DNA of 64,000 nt from Patiria miniata. Taxonomy: Eukaryota; Echinodermata; Asteroidea; Valvatida; Asterinidae. The translations under genes were made by a program, and so were the position numbers. Shown here in pieces: positions 48,040 through 61,548 of the stretch. Each line of letters opens with the position of its first letter. Within the stretch, counting starts at the first letter, position 1. The DNA lies in NCBI RefSeq assembly GCF_015706575.1, contig NW_024037059.1:27972129-28036128 (forward strand), read 5' to 3'. The notes beneath the pieces were generated by a model, which was given only the letters and a program-made list of their open reading frames with translations, ran no database searches and was not told the DNA's origin.

Positions 48040-51000
48040 AGGTCAAAGCAAATTTCCATTGAGTTTGATCAAATGGTTTACGTGCACAACGTGGCATAAC
48101 AAGGCAAGCTACTTATGCAGGTAGTTGATTGGTTTTTAATCCAGGTTACTATGTAGGATGTCACTTGGTTACCATGGAAACCTTACTACAATGATGCAGG
48201 CCCAATCTGTGTGTGCATTCCACATTCAGTACGTCTATTTTATGACATTTTACCAAGGCAGCCAGACGGTGCCTTGAAAATGAGAAATTGTTGCTGTGAC
48301 GCCAAATATATTGAATTATATCGATTTTTCCTGGTTTTTAATCATACGGAACACGCATTATTGAAAATTCCGGTGTGGTGTGATATTTTGACTTCATTAA
48401 AATACAGACTCTTTGGTTGTATTGCACATGCCTTGGAAATAATACAATAGGACTAAGAGTCGATCTTTAGAAGTATTGAGACCAATTTTTCTTAGAAGTC
48501 CAAATTCCATATGACACCGGAACTTGAGGTTTCATTAAAGTAGCTGCTTTCTCTTAAAAGTCTGACGTATCAGCCATTCTCCGAAAATAAAATTTGTATA
48601 GAAAATCGATCAGAATTTCTTGTAATTATGGGCGGCGCAAGGATTTCTTCATGGGCAACGGACTTTAATGCAGTAGCGCTTGTGTGTGTGTGAGACACTG
48701 CAAATAATCCAAAGTTTAAAGATTCCTTTGAACGAATAGTCTTTCATGTCTCATTCAGAAGCGAAAAAAGCATTTGCACTACTAGAAAAAATGGCGTGTA
48801 TCTCAAAAAAAAAATTATATCATCAAAATGGATTCCTTATGAAATACGATGTCACACACAAAAAAAGGTGGTTAAAAAGAAAATAGGAAATAAGAATTGC
48901 TCAAGTTTGGACTCAAGATAATTTGTAGCTGTCCTTAAAATGCTCTACGTTCCAGCAGAGCCGATGACCTTAACAATTTGATGCTACTTTTCCTAAAACA
49001 TACAGCTGAGAGAAGACAACCGTCCTGCAATAATGTAGGGCCTACATGTAATAACTTTGCAAGCTGTATTGATTTTATTTCAACCGAAAAAAAATGAAAT
49101 TACTTTGCATCAAAGCCGTCAATGGGCAAGCTTTTGGAATGAAGAGGGCGCTGCTAGGAATGAGGTTTCGAAAAATAAACCTTCAAAATGGCTGCCAGGT
49201 TCAAAAGGTAAATTAACTGTCAATAAACAGTCAAGAAAGTTACAAAAACGTCGCTTTGGAAAACTACTCTTTTGCAAAGTAAGAGAAAACTAACAAATAA
49301 AAATGACAAAAATACCAACTTTTTTGGTGAAATGTGCATTTTTTTTTAAATTAACTTCATTCATTATAGTCACACACACGCATACTGTACAAAAGAAATT
49401 AGAGACAACATGGTTTTAGTTTCGGACGGACTCAACAAAACTTTGAGAAATGGAAAAAATATTTACACAATAGAATTTTTGATTGTCCTCATTCTAAAAA
49501 TAATTAATAACCAAATTCATGTTAACATTCAATGAATTTTTAGGGTTTAAATATCCCATTTTGAAATGTTCACCTAAAATTTAGAATGGGATATTCCATT
49601 CCTTGCATGTTTTCTTTACATGCGGTGTAGTCCATTACAGTAAGCGGGGAAGCTGAACTGGGATTCCCACAGACATAAATTTAGCAACAAATTTTGCAGC
49701 GATTTTGATCTGACAGTCACTAATAATTTTTAAATAAACATGTTTAGGAGCAAAATAAAGAATAGTAGCACACACAAACCCTTCCTAAAATCATAATTGT
49801 TCAAATTCTGGGCTTAATTTTAATGAATAAATTAATGTGTAATTAAATTTTGCACATCTTATTTTTATACAAAATAAGTTGCTTTTTTTCCGACTTATTC
49901 GTGAAAACAAAGTTGACATTTAGACTACATTCTTTTTAACACAAGGCATTCTCTTTTTTGGGGGGGGGGGGCTTGTAAAAATCCCCTTCCCCGCAAAAAA
50001 AGTTTATGGGGTGATAGGCATGATTTAACTTTTTACAACACTAGTGTAAAACTTTAAAGTGTAAGAATTATAGTATACACACATTTTTCCAGACTGACTG
50101 AAATTTCTTATGCGTTTTTTTTTCATTTTTTTTTACAAAAACAAAATTGAAGTGAGTGCACAGCAAAGAAAATGAGATGTAATTTTTCTAGTATTTAAGT
50201 TTAATACTGTCCCTATGTGGTGAAAAAATATCTATAAATTTACTTGTGCTGTACTATTTTACACTAAAATTGCTAGCTTTTGAAGACTTTGGATAAATGA
50301 AAACAATTTCTGATACATTTCTGCAAATAATTTCGCATAATTTTTTTAAATAAATACCCATGGTCTTTTATGAGCTCATTTGCAAAACGGTACTCTATTT
50401 ATATCATTTTAGAGCATCGAAAGATAAGAGCAATTCATTTTTTTTTTTAAGTTGAAAAGACCTGTTTTCCCCAACAAATTTTAAAAATTTCAACAAACCC
50501 TGTTATTCCTAGTTCCATAGAAAACACTTGCCCTAATTTCGCTAAGATTACTGATTAGGTCAAGTAAAAAAATAAAATAGTTTCTCGCCCGCGCTTTTTG
50601 AAAAAAAAACGAAGGAGTCAGGCACTTTTTCTCCCAACCTTTTTCCTTCCCAAGATGGCGAATTTTTCAAGATGGGGATTGATTCTTTCATTTTCTTGAA
50701 TTTTTTTTCTGATATAAAATTGTGTTCAAAGGAGCCTTTCTACATAGCTATAATTTTGTAAGAAACAAATATCAAGACAATATACTGACAATTTTATTTA
50801 CATTATATAGCCAATTTATGAATTGAGGGGAAAAAAAGCAGGCGTGAAAAAAGGAAGTGGGCGGGACAAGAAACTGGTTTATATTTTTACTTGGCCTTAG
50901 CAATGCTATACCCACTGTGAACCAGTCACAAAGAGCAATACATCGCATGGCATTTTTAGCTGGTAACCAGCAAAAACTTTCCATTCTTAGCATATTAAGT

Positions 51001-51379
51001 TTTTTAAGATAATTCTTGACAAATTGAAAGCTAATGATAAAACTAACGTATTCCTCCCCATTCAAATAATTTCCCCATCATCTTTCAAAGCATCCAACTA
51101 TCTGTATAGACAACTACATGTATGCTACATATAAGTGCACTTTTTATCAATATATACAAGTACATGTATGTGCATTGCTTCAGTATGAAACATTAAAAGT
51201 GGAAAAATACTATTTTTTTTACAACCCCCAAAAAAGAAAACCCACCAAATGTTATCTTCATTCATAGCAAACAATTTATGCATCAAAATATGCTTGCTGA
51301 CTTTAATCTGATTCGTGAATTTTCATTCAAAGCTATTTTCTTCTACAATGTATTTGATCAAATTTGGCAATTACTTTTG
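48040..51379. other. long AT-rich stretch without recognised genes
   Basis: No conserved ORF, splice-supported exon or tRNA seen. Contains homopolymer runs (for example G at 49961-49970). Confidence 0.45.
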
Positions 51380-51755
51380 TTAGGCCAAAAAAAAAAGTCT
51401 CCGGTTTCTGGTATGGAGCTTGTCCAAAAAGTGGTGTGGCGACGCGGCTTCTTTTTTTTTCCCCTGATATTTTTGCTTCAAATGTCGGCTGATGACTGCA
51501 AATGGTGCCCGACTAAATTTAGTGCAAATATATGGGAGTCCAGAGAGGCCACATAAAGCTTATTCTCGACCATAACCCAATCTAAAAACACGTTTAAAAT
51601 TGTGCAGCAGCAGGATTCCAGTCAAACCAGTGAGTTTGGCGGTTTTGAGACATCATCTTTCATTGAAAAAAAAAAACTTTTTCATTTTGCCGACGCGCAT
51701 GGCTACGGCGACGCGCGCGCATACCAGAAACCGGAGATTTTTTTTGTTGGCCTAA
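51380..51755. mobile_element. TIR element (ttaggccaaaaaaaa ends)
   Basis: Ends ttaggccaaaaaaaaaagtc... / ...gattttttttgttggcctaa, continuing ctccggtttctggta / taccagaaaccggag. The interior has acgcgcatgg..gacgcgcgcgcat. Related to 27562-27898. Confidence 0.82.
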
Positions 51756-52089
51756 TATAATGTATCATGATTATGGGTTGAAATGTGAGTTCGTGCACAA
51801 AATGCAATGGTGAAAACTGTGCACATCAGCTTGTACTAAGGAACAATAATTTTGTCTGCATAAATTGGTGTTCATAATATACTTGTACAGTGACAAGATA
51901 AACATTTAATTGCATGTTAAACTGAGTTTAAGAATATTAAACTGAGTTAGGTTTTTCAATTAACCACTTTACGTGTGTTTTTTAATTTTATGGCAAACTT
52001 AGGATTATTGAATGTAACTTTTCCCTTCAACTCTATATACAGTGTTTTTTGCTACTAAATTAATTAAATCTCAATAAGAAAGATTTGAG

Positions 52090-52487
52090 GCTTTGCATGG
52101 TGGAGATACTAAATAATGAAAGGTTTGCGGAAACACCATGTGCGAATAATTTCTCAACTAAGAGAATGGTTCTGAAAAGAATCACTTCTCCAGACTGATG
52201 GGTCTCCTATACCCTAGGTCCTCAGCTACCACCTTAGACTGATGGGTCTCCTATACCCTAGGTCCTCCCTCTACTGACAAAGCTTGTTCTAGGATCCTGT
52301 CTACTTGGCATCCTCACAGGATGCAAATTCACACTTCATTGACTTCGCCCTTTGCTACTTAAGTATTCACTTTCTTAGAGTTTAGGCACTCTCCTTGAAC
52401 GTCGAGTTAATACCTCTGGTTCTTTTCAGAACCATTCTCTTAGTTGAGAAATTTTTCGCATATGGTGTTTCCGCAAACCTTTCATTA
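52090..52487. mobile_element. foldback element with inserted cargo
   Basis: Arms aaataatgaaaggtttgcgg / ccgcaaacctttcattaatt and taagagaatggttctgaaaa / ttttcagaaccattctctta, as in 32626-32822. Here they are separated by ~215 bp (52192-52409) that the other copy lacks. The cargo includes a 44-bp direct repeat (agactgatgggtctcctata...) at 52192 and 52236. Confidence 0.82.
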
Positions 52488-55400
52488 ATTAAATCTCAAT
52501 ACATTTAATAATCTGAATTGAAACGATAAGAACATTTGAGGTTTTTTTTTGTCTCTTGCGTGACATTTTAAGAAAGTGGGTGATTTCTAGGGGAGGGGCT
52601 TATAGATTGGGAAGGGGAGGCCGATTTTCATTCAACCCTTCAGAGATGTTCTGGCGTGCAGCTACTTTTTTAAATTTTACATCTAACATGAATTTTCACA
52701 GTGTGGGCAACCATATCTGTCTCTTGTACACAAAATATATACAAAGACTTCCTCTTGCAATAAAAGTGGCCCTTTCATATACAAAAAAAATATTTACACT
52801 CGTTAAAAAAATCCTTCCTTTTTGGATGCTGGATTGTTCCTCCTATCCGTACTCTTGCTGGGTGTCGATATCTGCTGGCTTAAGAGGCTTCTGCATCTGT
52901 ATTTGAAAAGAAAAAAAATAACCAAAAAAATATGGTGTTATTACCAAATCGATGTTTTTCCTTTACCGACAAAAGGCTTGCTAATGGTAATTGCATCGCT
53001 GTTTTTGCTGGCACCTGCGTCAATATGTTGGGGGGGGGGGGGCTGGTCATTACATAGTGCTATTGCTACCAGAGGCAGTACAGAAAAAAGTAGTTTACCG
53101 ACCCTGTAATATTCAAACAGCCCCTGGGTAGGGGAGCTCATATGGTATTTTAAATGCAATGTCAAAGGTCAATTGCATGAAGGGCAACCGTACAACATGC
53201 ACATTTAATGACCAAAAAAAAAAAAAAAAAAAACCACACTTAAATTTCTCGCAATTAAGTATATGTACGGTTGTCAGGAGAACAGAGATACATGCGTTTT
53301 GTAAGAAACACCATGGAAACCTTTTTAGACAAATTAACCCATTACTGGAAGACTCCGTAATTGCCCTTTTTATTGGAGGGGGGGGGGGACTAAGACTGTT
53401 TATGCTCGCTCGTTAATTTTTACAGCCTCATAAAAGATTTATGGGAAAAATGTATGACCCTTTGTGTTAGGATTGTTGGTCATCCATTTCACGATTGTTT
53501 TGTTTTTCGTACCGCCAAAGCAAAGACATAATACCAGAAAATAAAAAAAGCTTTGAGATTTTTCCTACTAAATTCGGTTTCTTCGGGGCAGATTGTGTAG
53601 AGCAAGACTGAGAAAGAGGCGCAGACAAGATTTATAACCAAAACTTCCCGTCTCGTCCTGGACTATTTTAAATTAGCACTGCGCTTCTCCGACAAAAGAA
53701 ATCTTCCCATTGTTTTGGACAATAATGTAATGACATTTCGTTCAGGCGAAAACAACACAGCCGAGCTACCGCCGCATTGTCAAAAACAATTATCGTTGCC
53801 GGATTGTCCTCCAACAAGAACATGACGTCGTCAGTAACCATGGCAACGCACGATATCAGCAATTCTGATGATTTTATCAGGGAAATTGAATTGGCTATTC
53901 GGCGGTAGAAACCACACAGACGTGTTATTACATTTGTCTAATTCCCTTTTCTATTTTCCCGCGAAGGCTACAAATCGCAGCACATATAGTTTCCAATGGT
54001 TCAATACATTTATACAACTCCTGTGCACACAGTTATGTCAACACAAGCTACCTCACTATTTTTATCTTAAGTTTGCATTTGAATGCAAAAAGGTAATGCA
54101 CTTTCCATGAAGTTGATAAACTTGTGTGAATCCGGTAATATTTTAATTTTTTTTGGCTGAAAACAGCCATATCTCGTGCACTATAAGGCAGGATTTAGGG
54201 AAAATTGGTCATACCCCTTTCTAGTCCGAAAATTTGGGACTCTCAATGTTTTTGTTTTTCACATTGTTGAACATTTGCTGGACATTTCAATTTGTCAAAA
54301 TCATCACAAAACACAGCATGCTGCAGTAAAAATTGCCTCGTCAATTCAAGGATGTTTACGCACTCGGCATCACTATGGCAACAGCACATAAAAACAAAAC
54401 AACGCACATCTGAGGCTTTCCCAGCCAACTAATAGATTTTCGCATGCACTTCATAATGTATTCATGAAGTGTATATTAGTTAATTAAACTGTATGGTATT
54501 TAAAAGTAACAGTATAAGAGCACTTTTTTGTGGTAGCATCTGCAAGATCTTTTTTGTAATATTTTTTGCATTAAAAGTTTTTCTCTAGTTTTCTAATTTT
54601 TTGTAAACTGATATAATCACTGATTCAACCCCGGACGACATGCAATCAAAACATGCGACATGCATTCTCATTTACGACATGAAACATACTTTTAAAATCA
54701 CAGAAGATGGTAAAATGAGTTGATGTTTCTGTGAATTGAATCATAAAAATTGGATTTTTGTGCGTTCATATAATAAAAAAAAGTGTGATATCTCACAATA
54801 TCTTTGAAACGATAGACGATAAAAACACATTCATGTATGATAACAGTGACACGAAAGAATGATTGAAAGAGAATGATAAATGAAGGTGTTCTTAATTTGA
54901 ACATCTTAAGACTTTTTTTCTATTCTTTGGACGTATTTTCAGTCTTTTATAAATGTCATGACTAATAAAGTAATTTTTGGGGGGTGCTTAAAATTATAGA
55001 AAAAAACTTGGAGTTTGGGTAAATTATGGAAATTAGAATTCGGTGGTCATTTGAAATAAAATTAATTTTTTTAAAATGACTTTTTTTTATTCATCAACCA
55101 ACATTCTGAAACTGCACTAAAACCAAGAAATCCTAAAAAAATATTACTTAAAGAGTTTTTTTGACAGATACTGCCCACGCGAGTCATTTGTAACAAAATT
55201 CTGTCAAAAAAAATGAATTTCTTCTCTACTTCATATGAAAAAAACAATTAAAATAACCGAAGACGGTAAAATGAGGGAATGAACTTTCATGCTTGAAAAG
55301 TATTTTTCATTGTTCAAATCTAATCCCGTAATGAAAAATAGCCAGACCGTTCTGAATTGAGAAGCCTGCCATTAGGAAGAATGGAGGATTATTATGATTG

Positions 55401-56660
55401 TCAATAGAGACATCAGACGCAAATAGGTTCTCCCTGCGAACGCAGCCCTCGCATAAAATTAACTTCCAATGAATAATATCTTCATAAAAACCAACAAAAG
55501 CCTTTTGTTGACTTTCACGTTTTCATTGGATTCAGGATTTTGCAGAAAATTTCATTCATTTTCATGTTTTTCTCTAAACGTTTTTCTTTATTTCTCGTGA
55601 CGTATGCAGGATCTTAAATGTAAAGATCTTTTGTACTTCTTGTGTACGTGAGGATTTTATTTCCAAAATGCGACACATCCATTTGTAAAAAGGTGAACAT
55701 TTTACAAGGTTACGAAACTTTAAAAAATAAAAACAGTATAACAGCTGTTTTTAAAATTCATTTTTGCTGTTTTGTATTATTAAGTTGTGTTTAAGAATTT
55801 ATATGTGTGTCTTATTTAGCTCTATATGTCCTTATGAAGAATTACTTATGGCATATTGAATGAAAAAAAAAGACTAAAATGCTTTATTTAAAGGCAGTTT
55901 TTCCCTTTTCCAAATTCTTTTTTTCTGTCCAAATGCCGGGAAAAAATGCTTTGAATGCAAAGGGATATTTTTGCCGTCTGCAAGAAATAACTTTGAACTC
56001 AAAATAGTAGAAATTATGAAACCAGAGTTGACTATTTCAAAACATCCATTACAGCATCTCAAGTCAGATTTCAAAATCATTGAAAATCGAAGGGGGGGGG
56101 GGGGGGAAAGACAGTTTTGTGCCAATATGTAACACGACTAGCGTGAGTACAATGTAATAACTTAGGCCTATTGGTGTAACGGCCTGAAATTTTGTGAAGG
56201 TTTTGTTTTCATGTTTGTGGAGACTGTCGCAAATATTTTGAAGCTTGATCTCGAAGGGTTATGTTAAGAAATGCAAATATAACCAATCAAAGAAACACAT
56301 GAAATTCTCACGGCAAGCAAAGCAACTCATCACAATGCTATTCTACTGCATACACAGCAATGCTATCTATCGTAAAGCTCCAAATAATGAACTAAAGGAA
56401 ACTAAACACAAAGCAACTGGGTCTTATGCCTACTGCAAACTGCATGAACATTGAAGAAACACAGACGCATGAGAAGATGAGTTGAAGATGAGGATGATAA
56501 ATGTACAAAGAAACCGACTGCAGTTGGAACGCTTAATTGAAGATTGCTAAGTCATGCGATTGTGAACGGAAAAATAACAAGAGGAGAATGCACTATTAGT
56601 GATGCTTTTGTGAATCTAATGATGATGAGAGATGATTCAGTTCCATCATGCAGAAAGTGC
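52488..56660. other. AT-rich DNA, possible 3' UTR of the acidic gene at its right end
   Basis: No gene recognised. Homopolymer G runs at 53031-53042, 53380-53388 and 56092-56106. Minus-strand poly(A) signals would read tttatt on this strand; several exist and none is decisive. Confidence 0.4.
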
Positions 56661-57031
56661 TCAGGTTGTGAGTTCATCACCTTCCGTGGCTTGGTCTGTC
56701 TTGGCATCCCCACCCTCCTCTGTCGGGGGTTCTGTAGTGGGTTCCGTTGTGGGGTCTGCTGTGGGTTCTGCTGTGGGTTCTGCTGTGGGTTCTGTTGTGG
56801 GTTCTGTCACCCCCTCCTGTCCCTCTGCCGCATCCTGATGCGCCTCCTCGGTTGCCTGCGTGTCCGTTAATTGCTCAGTTTGTGATTGTTCCAAGTCCTG
56901 GGTCTCAGCCGGTGCACTTTCCTTGGGCTCCTCAGACGCAACTGCCGTTTCATGTATCAACTCTCCATTTTCTGCACACGTTTCTGAAGGCGGAGAATCC
57001 CCATCTACCTCTGTTGTGGCTTTCACCTCAG
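56661..57031 (-). CDS. acidic protein last exon (d)
   Basis: Acceptor cacccatcag; opens (A)EVKATTEVDGDSPPSETCAE in phase 1 and ends GDELTT then TGA. It contains about seven tandem TEPTTEP/TAEP units (56735-56800), encoded by a gggttctgctgtg-type DNA repeat, so the unit number is likely to vary between individuals. No transmembrane or catalytic signal. Confidence 0.62.
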
Positions 57032-60000
57032 CTGATGGGTGTCAATTAATTTCAGATTTTTGTTTATTAAAGCGAACTGCTAATTGCACTGTTTTAGACG
57101 AGATAATTCCAAATGCCAGTATTCAGAAATAAAGTTAAACTGCAAGAAAACCTGGCAACTTTTGAAAGAGTACTTTGAAGGTCAATTGTTTGTGTAGGTC
57201 AAAAGCACATTTGTTTTACTTGAAGTTTGGGATTTTTTATCAAGAAAATTGAAACATTTGAATAGAGAATTGGTAATGAATTTCTTTTCAACCTCATATT
57301 CAATGAAAGAATGCTTTGCATGATATAACACAAGAAGGCGATTTTAGCTTTAAGCTGAAAAGGGCAACTCTCACAAACAAGTTGCAGTTGCGTTTCACAC
57401 AAAAAGGTACACATAAAGCTTATTCGAAAAACCAAAAGGCCGCTTAAAAATAAGAAATTTCAAATTTAGAAACAATCTTTGGTTTGCTGTACACAAAACA
57501 CACACACGCACACAAAATGCTTCCGCACAAAGCAAGCATACTTAGATAATGCGATAAATCAACACGCTTTTAGTGTATTGCTCTGGGTTTTGGGAAATGG
57601 TTGCCATGACAACTTACAAAAAAAGAAAAGCAACACACCAAGTGATTTTACCATTGTGAATTAAAAATGGCGACGGTTTGTTTAAAAAACCTTTGATTTA
57701 CATAAATTTATTTAACAACAGAAACGTATCTAAAGCATTCATGTTTTTCTCACTTTAGCCAAGTGTTTTTGTTTATTTTGTTTGTCTCTTACTAACATTC
57801 TTTTTGTTTATCACTTTTTTTGCACTCAGATATGTAGCATCATCATGTTCCCAAGACATAAGTCAGTTCCTTAATGCACACGTTTTCTTGATAGAAAATC
57901 ATAAGCGTTCATCAAAATTCTTTTTCTTCCAATTTCTTCCATCCAATACCCCATTTATATTTCTACAAATTTTACTTTGACCATTTTTTTTTATCATCTC
58001 TAGTATCGGTGCAACATTTCATGCCAGACCTGCATACCCAACATTTTTTTCAGTACACAGATTTCAATCCCGGATATAGAGGTTAACATCCGTTCCTGTG
58101 AGACAGTGATATATTGTCCCATACATTTTTATAAACAAGAGTTCAAAAGATATTTATTGTCTGGTGTTATATTTCTTATTCTACCATGGGGAATCAGTTA
58201 TTGCAAGAAGAGTGTACCTAAAAGCTCATTCTGTTTCTTGATTCATGTGTTTAAAGTAAAGTAGTTTTTAAAAGTATGTTGTTGGGCTGTGTGTAAGGAT
58301 TTTTACTTTGTCTAAAAATCGCTGCGTTAAAAATGCGAAGTTTGAAAAAAGTTAGACCATTCTGAAGTCAAACTATTTCCTTTCGTGACACTTTTTAGAA
58401 TTTTGGAAGGATCTTTATTATAAAATATTCCGTTTGAGTTGTCTTTTCAACGTTTGTTTTCCTGTCTTGTTTAAATAAATAAAAACAAATAGATCTCTCT
58501 CATAGGACGCCATCTTTGTAGTAAAATTACAACTGCGTGTTCAAAGCCATCAGGTATGTCTGTACGTGTTCTACATAACCCCTGAGGACCGATACACAAA
58601 GGGAGAACAACAGATCCTTTCAGTCCTCGGGAGTTGGGTCGTTTGTTGGAAACGGTCCTCTGTAGTAAGTTTGTGTGCTTAGTCTATGGGAGAGTGTTAT
58701 ATTACAGGGACAAAGGGAAACACAAAGCATTGTCCTCAAGAGTAAAGTAAACCAAGAGTGCGTGCGCGCGCGGTTTGCAAAATGTCCTAAACCCACGCGC
58801 GTGTTGCTCAAAATTTCTTCTTAATATGGCGGAGCCGATGCGCATCATGAAAATTTGACGCCCGAAATGCTGATGTACTTGGCAATATATGTACAAGTGA
58901 CGTCATTTGAGAGAGACCTATAGATAAATGAAAATTATGCGGTGTTTGTGATGTCCCTTCTGGGCCACCATACTCCAGGGATCATCTCGGATTTGCCCTG
59001 ATGACTATCTCACCTGGTTCTGCCTCCTGTTGTTCAGGGGTCTTCTCCTCCGCAGCCTCTTCCTTCACTTCCTCCTGTGCAGCAGGCTCTGTGAATCAAA
59101 CCATACATCAATCAAGTCATTACTGCCCTATACCTTCTCCATAGGCAGATGGGAGGAGGGGGGGAGGCATTAGTCGGGCAGACACTTGGCCATTCCCCTC
59201 CCCTCCCCTCCCGGGAAGATGTGGTACTCAATCGCCTCTATGACCTTTCCTGTACTCGGGACCAATTTCACTCTCTGGAATTCCAACCCTTTTCATAACC
59301 CTTGAATTCTGCACGTACATAGGCTCACTATGCTGCGTTTACAGTCATGGAAATTCTGTGCCAACCTGCCAGACACATTTTTCGACACTTGGGGACAGTT
59401 TACGTGTTGAAACTCACACTATAGGCTATATTGTATTGTGCATAGCTGTGTTAATGGTTTAAGATATTTTTTTTGTTTTTCGGAGAGCCCACACTGGCCC
59501 CACGTACAGTAGATGACAAAATAAAAAAGGAAGTTTCTTGCAAGATACAGCAAATTAAGGTCTATGATATATGCAAGCAGATTTGGCGATTAATTATGCA
59601 AAACAAGACTGCGTCTTGACCTCGAGATTCTGACCATTCATCGGGCGCCGTCTGTGTCGGGTCTTCGGTAACCTGTTGTTGTAGTACAAAAACATGTCAC
59701 AATTGACCACTCAACAGCTTAGTCCACATTTCTGATCAAAAATCAATTACTAAAGTCGACTCCAATTGGCCGGGGTCCCACTTAAAAAGTTGCATTGCTC
59801 AGATATATCAGACGCTGCATACAGAGATCGAGGGCTCCGATCCGTTGGACAACGGCTGATACTCAGATAAGGTACTGCCCATCTCCACCCATTAAACTAC
59901 AACAAAAATAGGGTGGGGTATAGGAGCTTAATAGGTCACAGTAAGAGCGCCCTCTATGAGTAATGCCCAAGATTATACCTTGTTCTTTTGCAGGTTCTTC

Positions 60001-60098
60001 TGTTCTTGTATCAGCAGGCTCTGTCTTGCTCTCCTCCGTGGGTTTCTCTTCATCTTTCTTTTCTTCTTCCTTCTCCGGCTCGGGCTCCTTGGGAGATA
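56661..60098 (-). CDS. unrecognised acidic Glu/Pro/Thr-rich protein, 3' end of gene (4 exons)
   Basis: I do not recognise this gene. Reading down the minus strand, exons 60098-59979, 59662-59621 (weak), 59088-59014 and 57031-56661 join in frame, each boundary in phase 1, and end at a TGA at the low edge. The joined tail is highly acidic and almost without hydrophobic residues: SPKEPEPEKEEEKKDEEKPT, then EPAAQEEVKEEAAEEKTPEQ, then a TEP/AEP repeat block. It is likely to be disordered. Such tails occur in neurofilament-like, cytoskeletal and channel proteins; nothing here chooses between them. The 5' exons are upstream of 60098, perhaps outside the window. Confidence 0.6.
57032..59013 (-). other. 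intron between acidic-protein exons (c) and (d)
   Basis: AT-rich with a CpG-rich patch at 58750-58860 (gtgcgtgcgcgcgcgg, cccacgcgcgtg). No extra exon supported. Confidence 0.4.
59014..59088 (-). CDS. acidic protein exon (c)
   Basis: 75 nt, acceptor tgattcacag, donor gtgaga, phase 1-1. Encodes EPAAQEEVKEEAAEEKTPEQ and QEAEP. The composition matches exons (a) and (d). Confidence 0.6.
59621..59662 (-). CDS. acidic protein exon (b), tentative
   Basis: 42-nt phase 1-1 candidate encoding DPTQTAPDEWSESR, donor gtcaag. The acceptor (accgaag) is poor. A better-looking cag ten bases upstream gives the wrong phase. Skipping it keeps the reading frame. Confidence 0.3.
59979..60098 (-). CDS. acidic protein exon (a)
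   Basis: 120 nt, acceptor ttcgatgcag, donor gtataa, phase 1-1. Encodes 39 full codons, SPKEPEPEKEEEKKDEEKPT onward, with 14 Glu in the first 28 residues. It also reads through as open frame beyond both borders, so the borders rest on splice consensus. Confidence 0.6.
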
Positions 60099-60980
60099 CT
60101 GCATCGAAAATGAAATGAAATGAAAAATATTCATAAAACGACCATATAGGTTGGTTTGTTACAAACACTGTCTCAAAATGTCAAAAAATAAGAAATACCA
60201 GCCAGATATCAATGAATGAAGTCTGTTAATTACTGAGAAAACAAGAAAAAAAACAGCATCTGATCCTTACGGTACCCCCCCCCCTTCAGAAAATGAGCAC
60301 AAGCTCCTCCCCTTGCTCTCTACAAATTTGACTCAGTTCCATTTGAAGGGTCTAATGTAAACTCATTTACAAACTTGACATTTCTGATAGTCGGACTATA
60401 GACTCTATGTGCAAGTACCGACTTGATGGCCACTAGAGTTTAGCCCAACTCTCAATTTTGGAATGTCTACGCAACCGCTTTGCTCAAGTCAAAGTCCTAA
60501 GGAAAAAAAGGTGGAAAATGGCTATGCACACTTGATCCCGCCACATAATAAAATACAGATTTTGAAAAAAGCAGTAACATCCATTCAGAAATATCTCACT
60601 TAATTTCTAGGCTATTTATCAATGCGGACACTGAAGAAACCTAGCACTTGAAACATGAGGAGAGTTTCAACATCAAGATTATTAAATGATTTCAAATCCT
60701 CCAATTTAGAATGACAAATAACGATCAATAACTGTACAGTTCGACGATGAATGTCAACTTGGCCATTCAATGTCGATTTCTGTTTGTTGACAGGGTCAAA
60801 TACAAAGAGTTGAAGCAGCTTTGTCATAATCTTGACAGTAGTTTCAGGGTTCAAAGTACAAAAAGACTTTTATCAGTGTTTATTTGCGTTGTCTATAAAA
60901 CTTTGGGGTATCGGGGCATATCGATCCACTAGATCAGCTGGTATGTGTACTTTGTGCCTAAAAGCCAATTTACGCAACTA
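60099..60980. other. region upstream of the first seen acidic-protein exon
   Basis: No further acidic exon found. A C-run lies at 60276-60285. Confidence 0.4.
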
Positions 60981-61166
60981 CAGTCGAATCTCGTTAGTAC
61001 AAACTCTGTTTTAATACAAAATTCTGGTTATAACAAACATAAAGCCTTAGTCCCGACTGTGCATTTATGTGCACAATGAATGGGACTGATGTTCCTTTTA
61101 ATACAAAATTATATAAAACACAATTTGGCTAGGTCCGAACGAGTTTGTATTAACGAGACTCAACTG
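60981..61166. mobile_element. pogo/Tigger-type MITE, copy 2
   Basis: TA-flanked, ends CAGTCGAATCTCGTTA / taacgagactCAACTG. The interior is nearly identical to 42069-42255. Confidence 0.8.
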
Positions 61167-61350
61167 TATTGAGTATGTCAGTTGGTAGTTAAGGAAAGAA
61201 CTAAATTGTGTGAAAGATTTACATCTATAATCTTAAACTGTTTTATACGGATTTTCTTTCTTTTAACGTACATTCATCTTCCGTATTCATTGGACAAAAG
61301 TTGTCACAATTGTAACACAAGTTTTCATGTTTGTAAGAACAATAATCAAC

Positions 61351-61548
61351 TTTAATAAGGGAATAAATGTGTGCTCCGGAGGTTTTTATCACTCTGTTTA
61401 ATACCACTTAGAGTCTGGGTGCTGATAATTACCCGAGCCGGAGGCGAGGGTAATTATCAGCACCCAGACTCTAAGTGGTATTAAACAGAGTGATAAATAC
61501 CGACGGAGTACATATTTATTCCCATTCATAAATACCTTTTCGGTAAAA
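61351..61548. repeat. foldback element (aataaggg / ttattcccattcataaatac ends)
   Basis: Arms gagtctgggtgctgataatt / aattatcagcacccagactc and atcactctgtttaatacca / tggtattaaacagagtgat, centre acccgagccggaggcgaggg. Outer ends as in 26303-26490. Confidence 0.85.

Noticed and set aside
60612..60854. 80-codon minus-strand ORF with a partly protein-like composition
   Set aside because: No family recognised and no clear splice sites in a phase that joins the acidic gene; kept out for lack of support.
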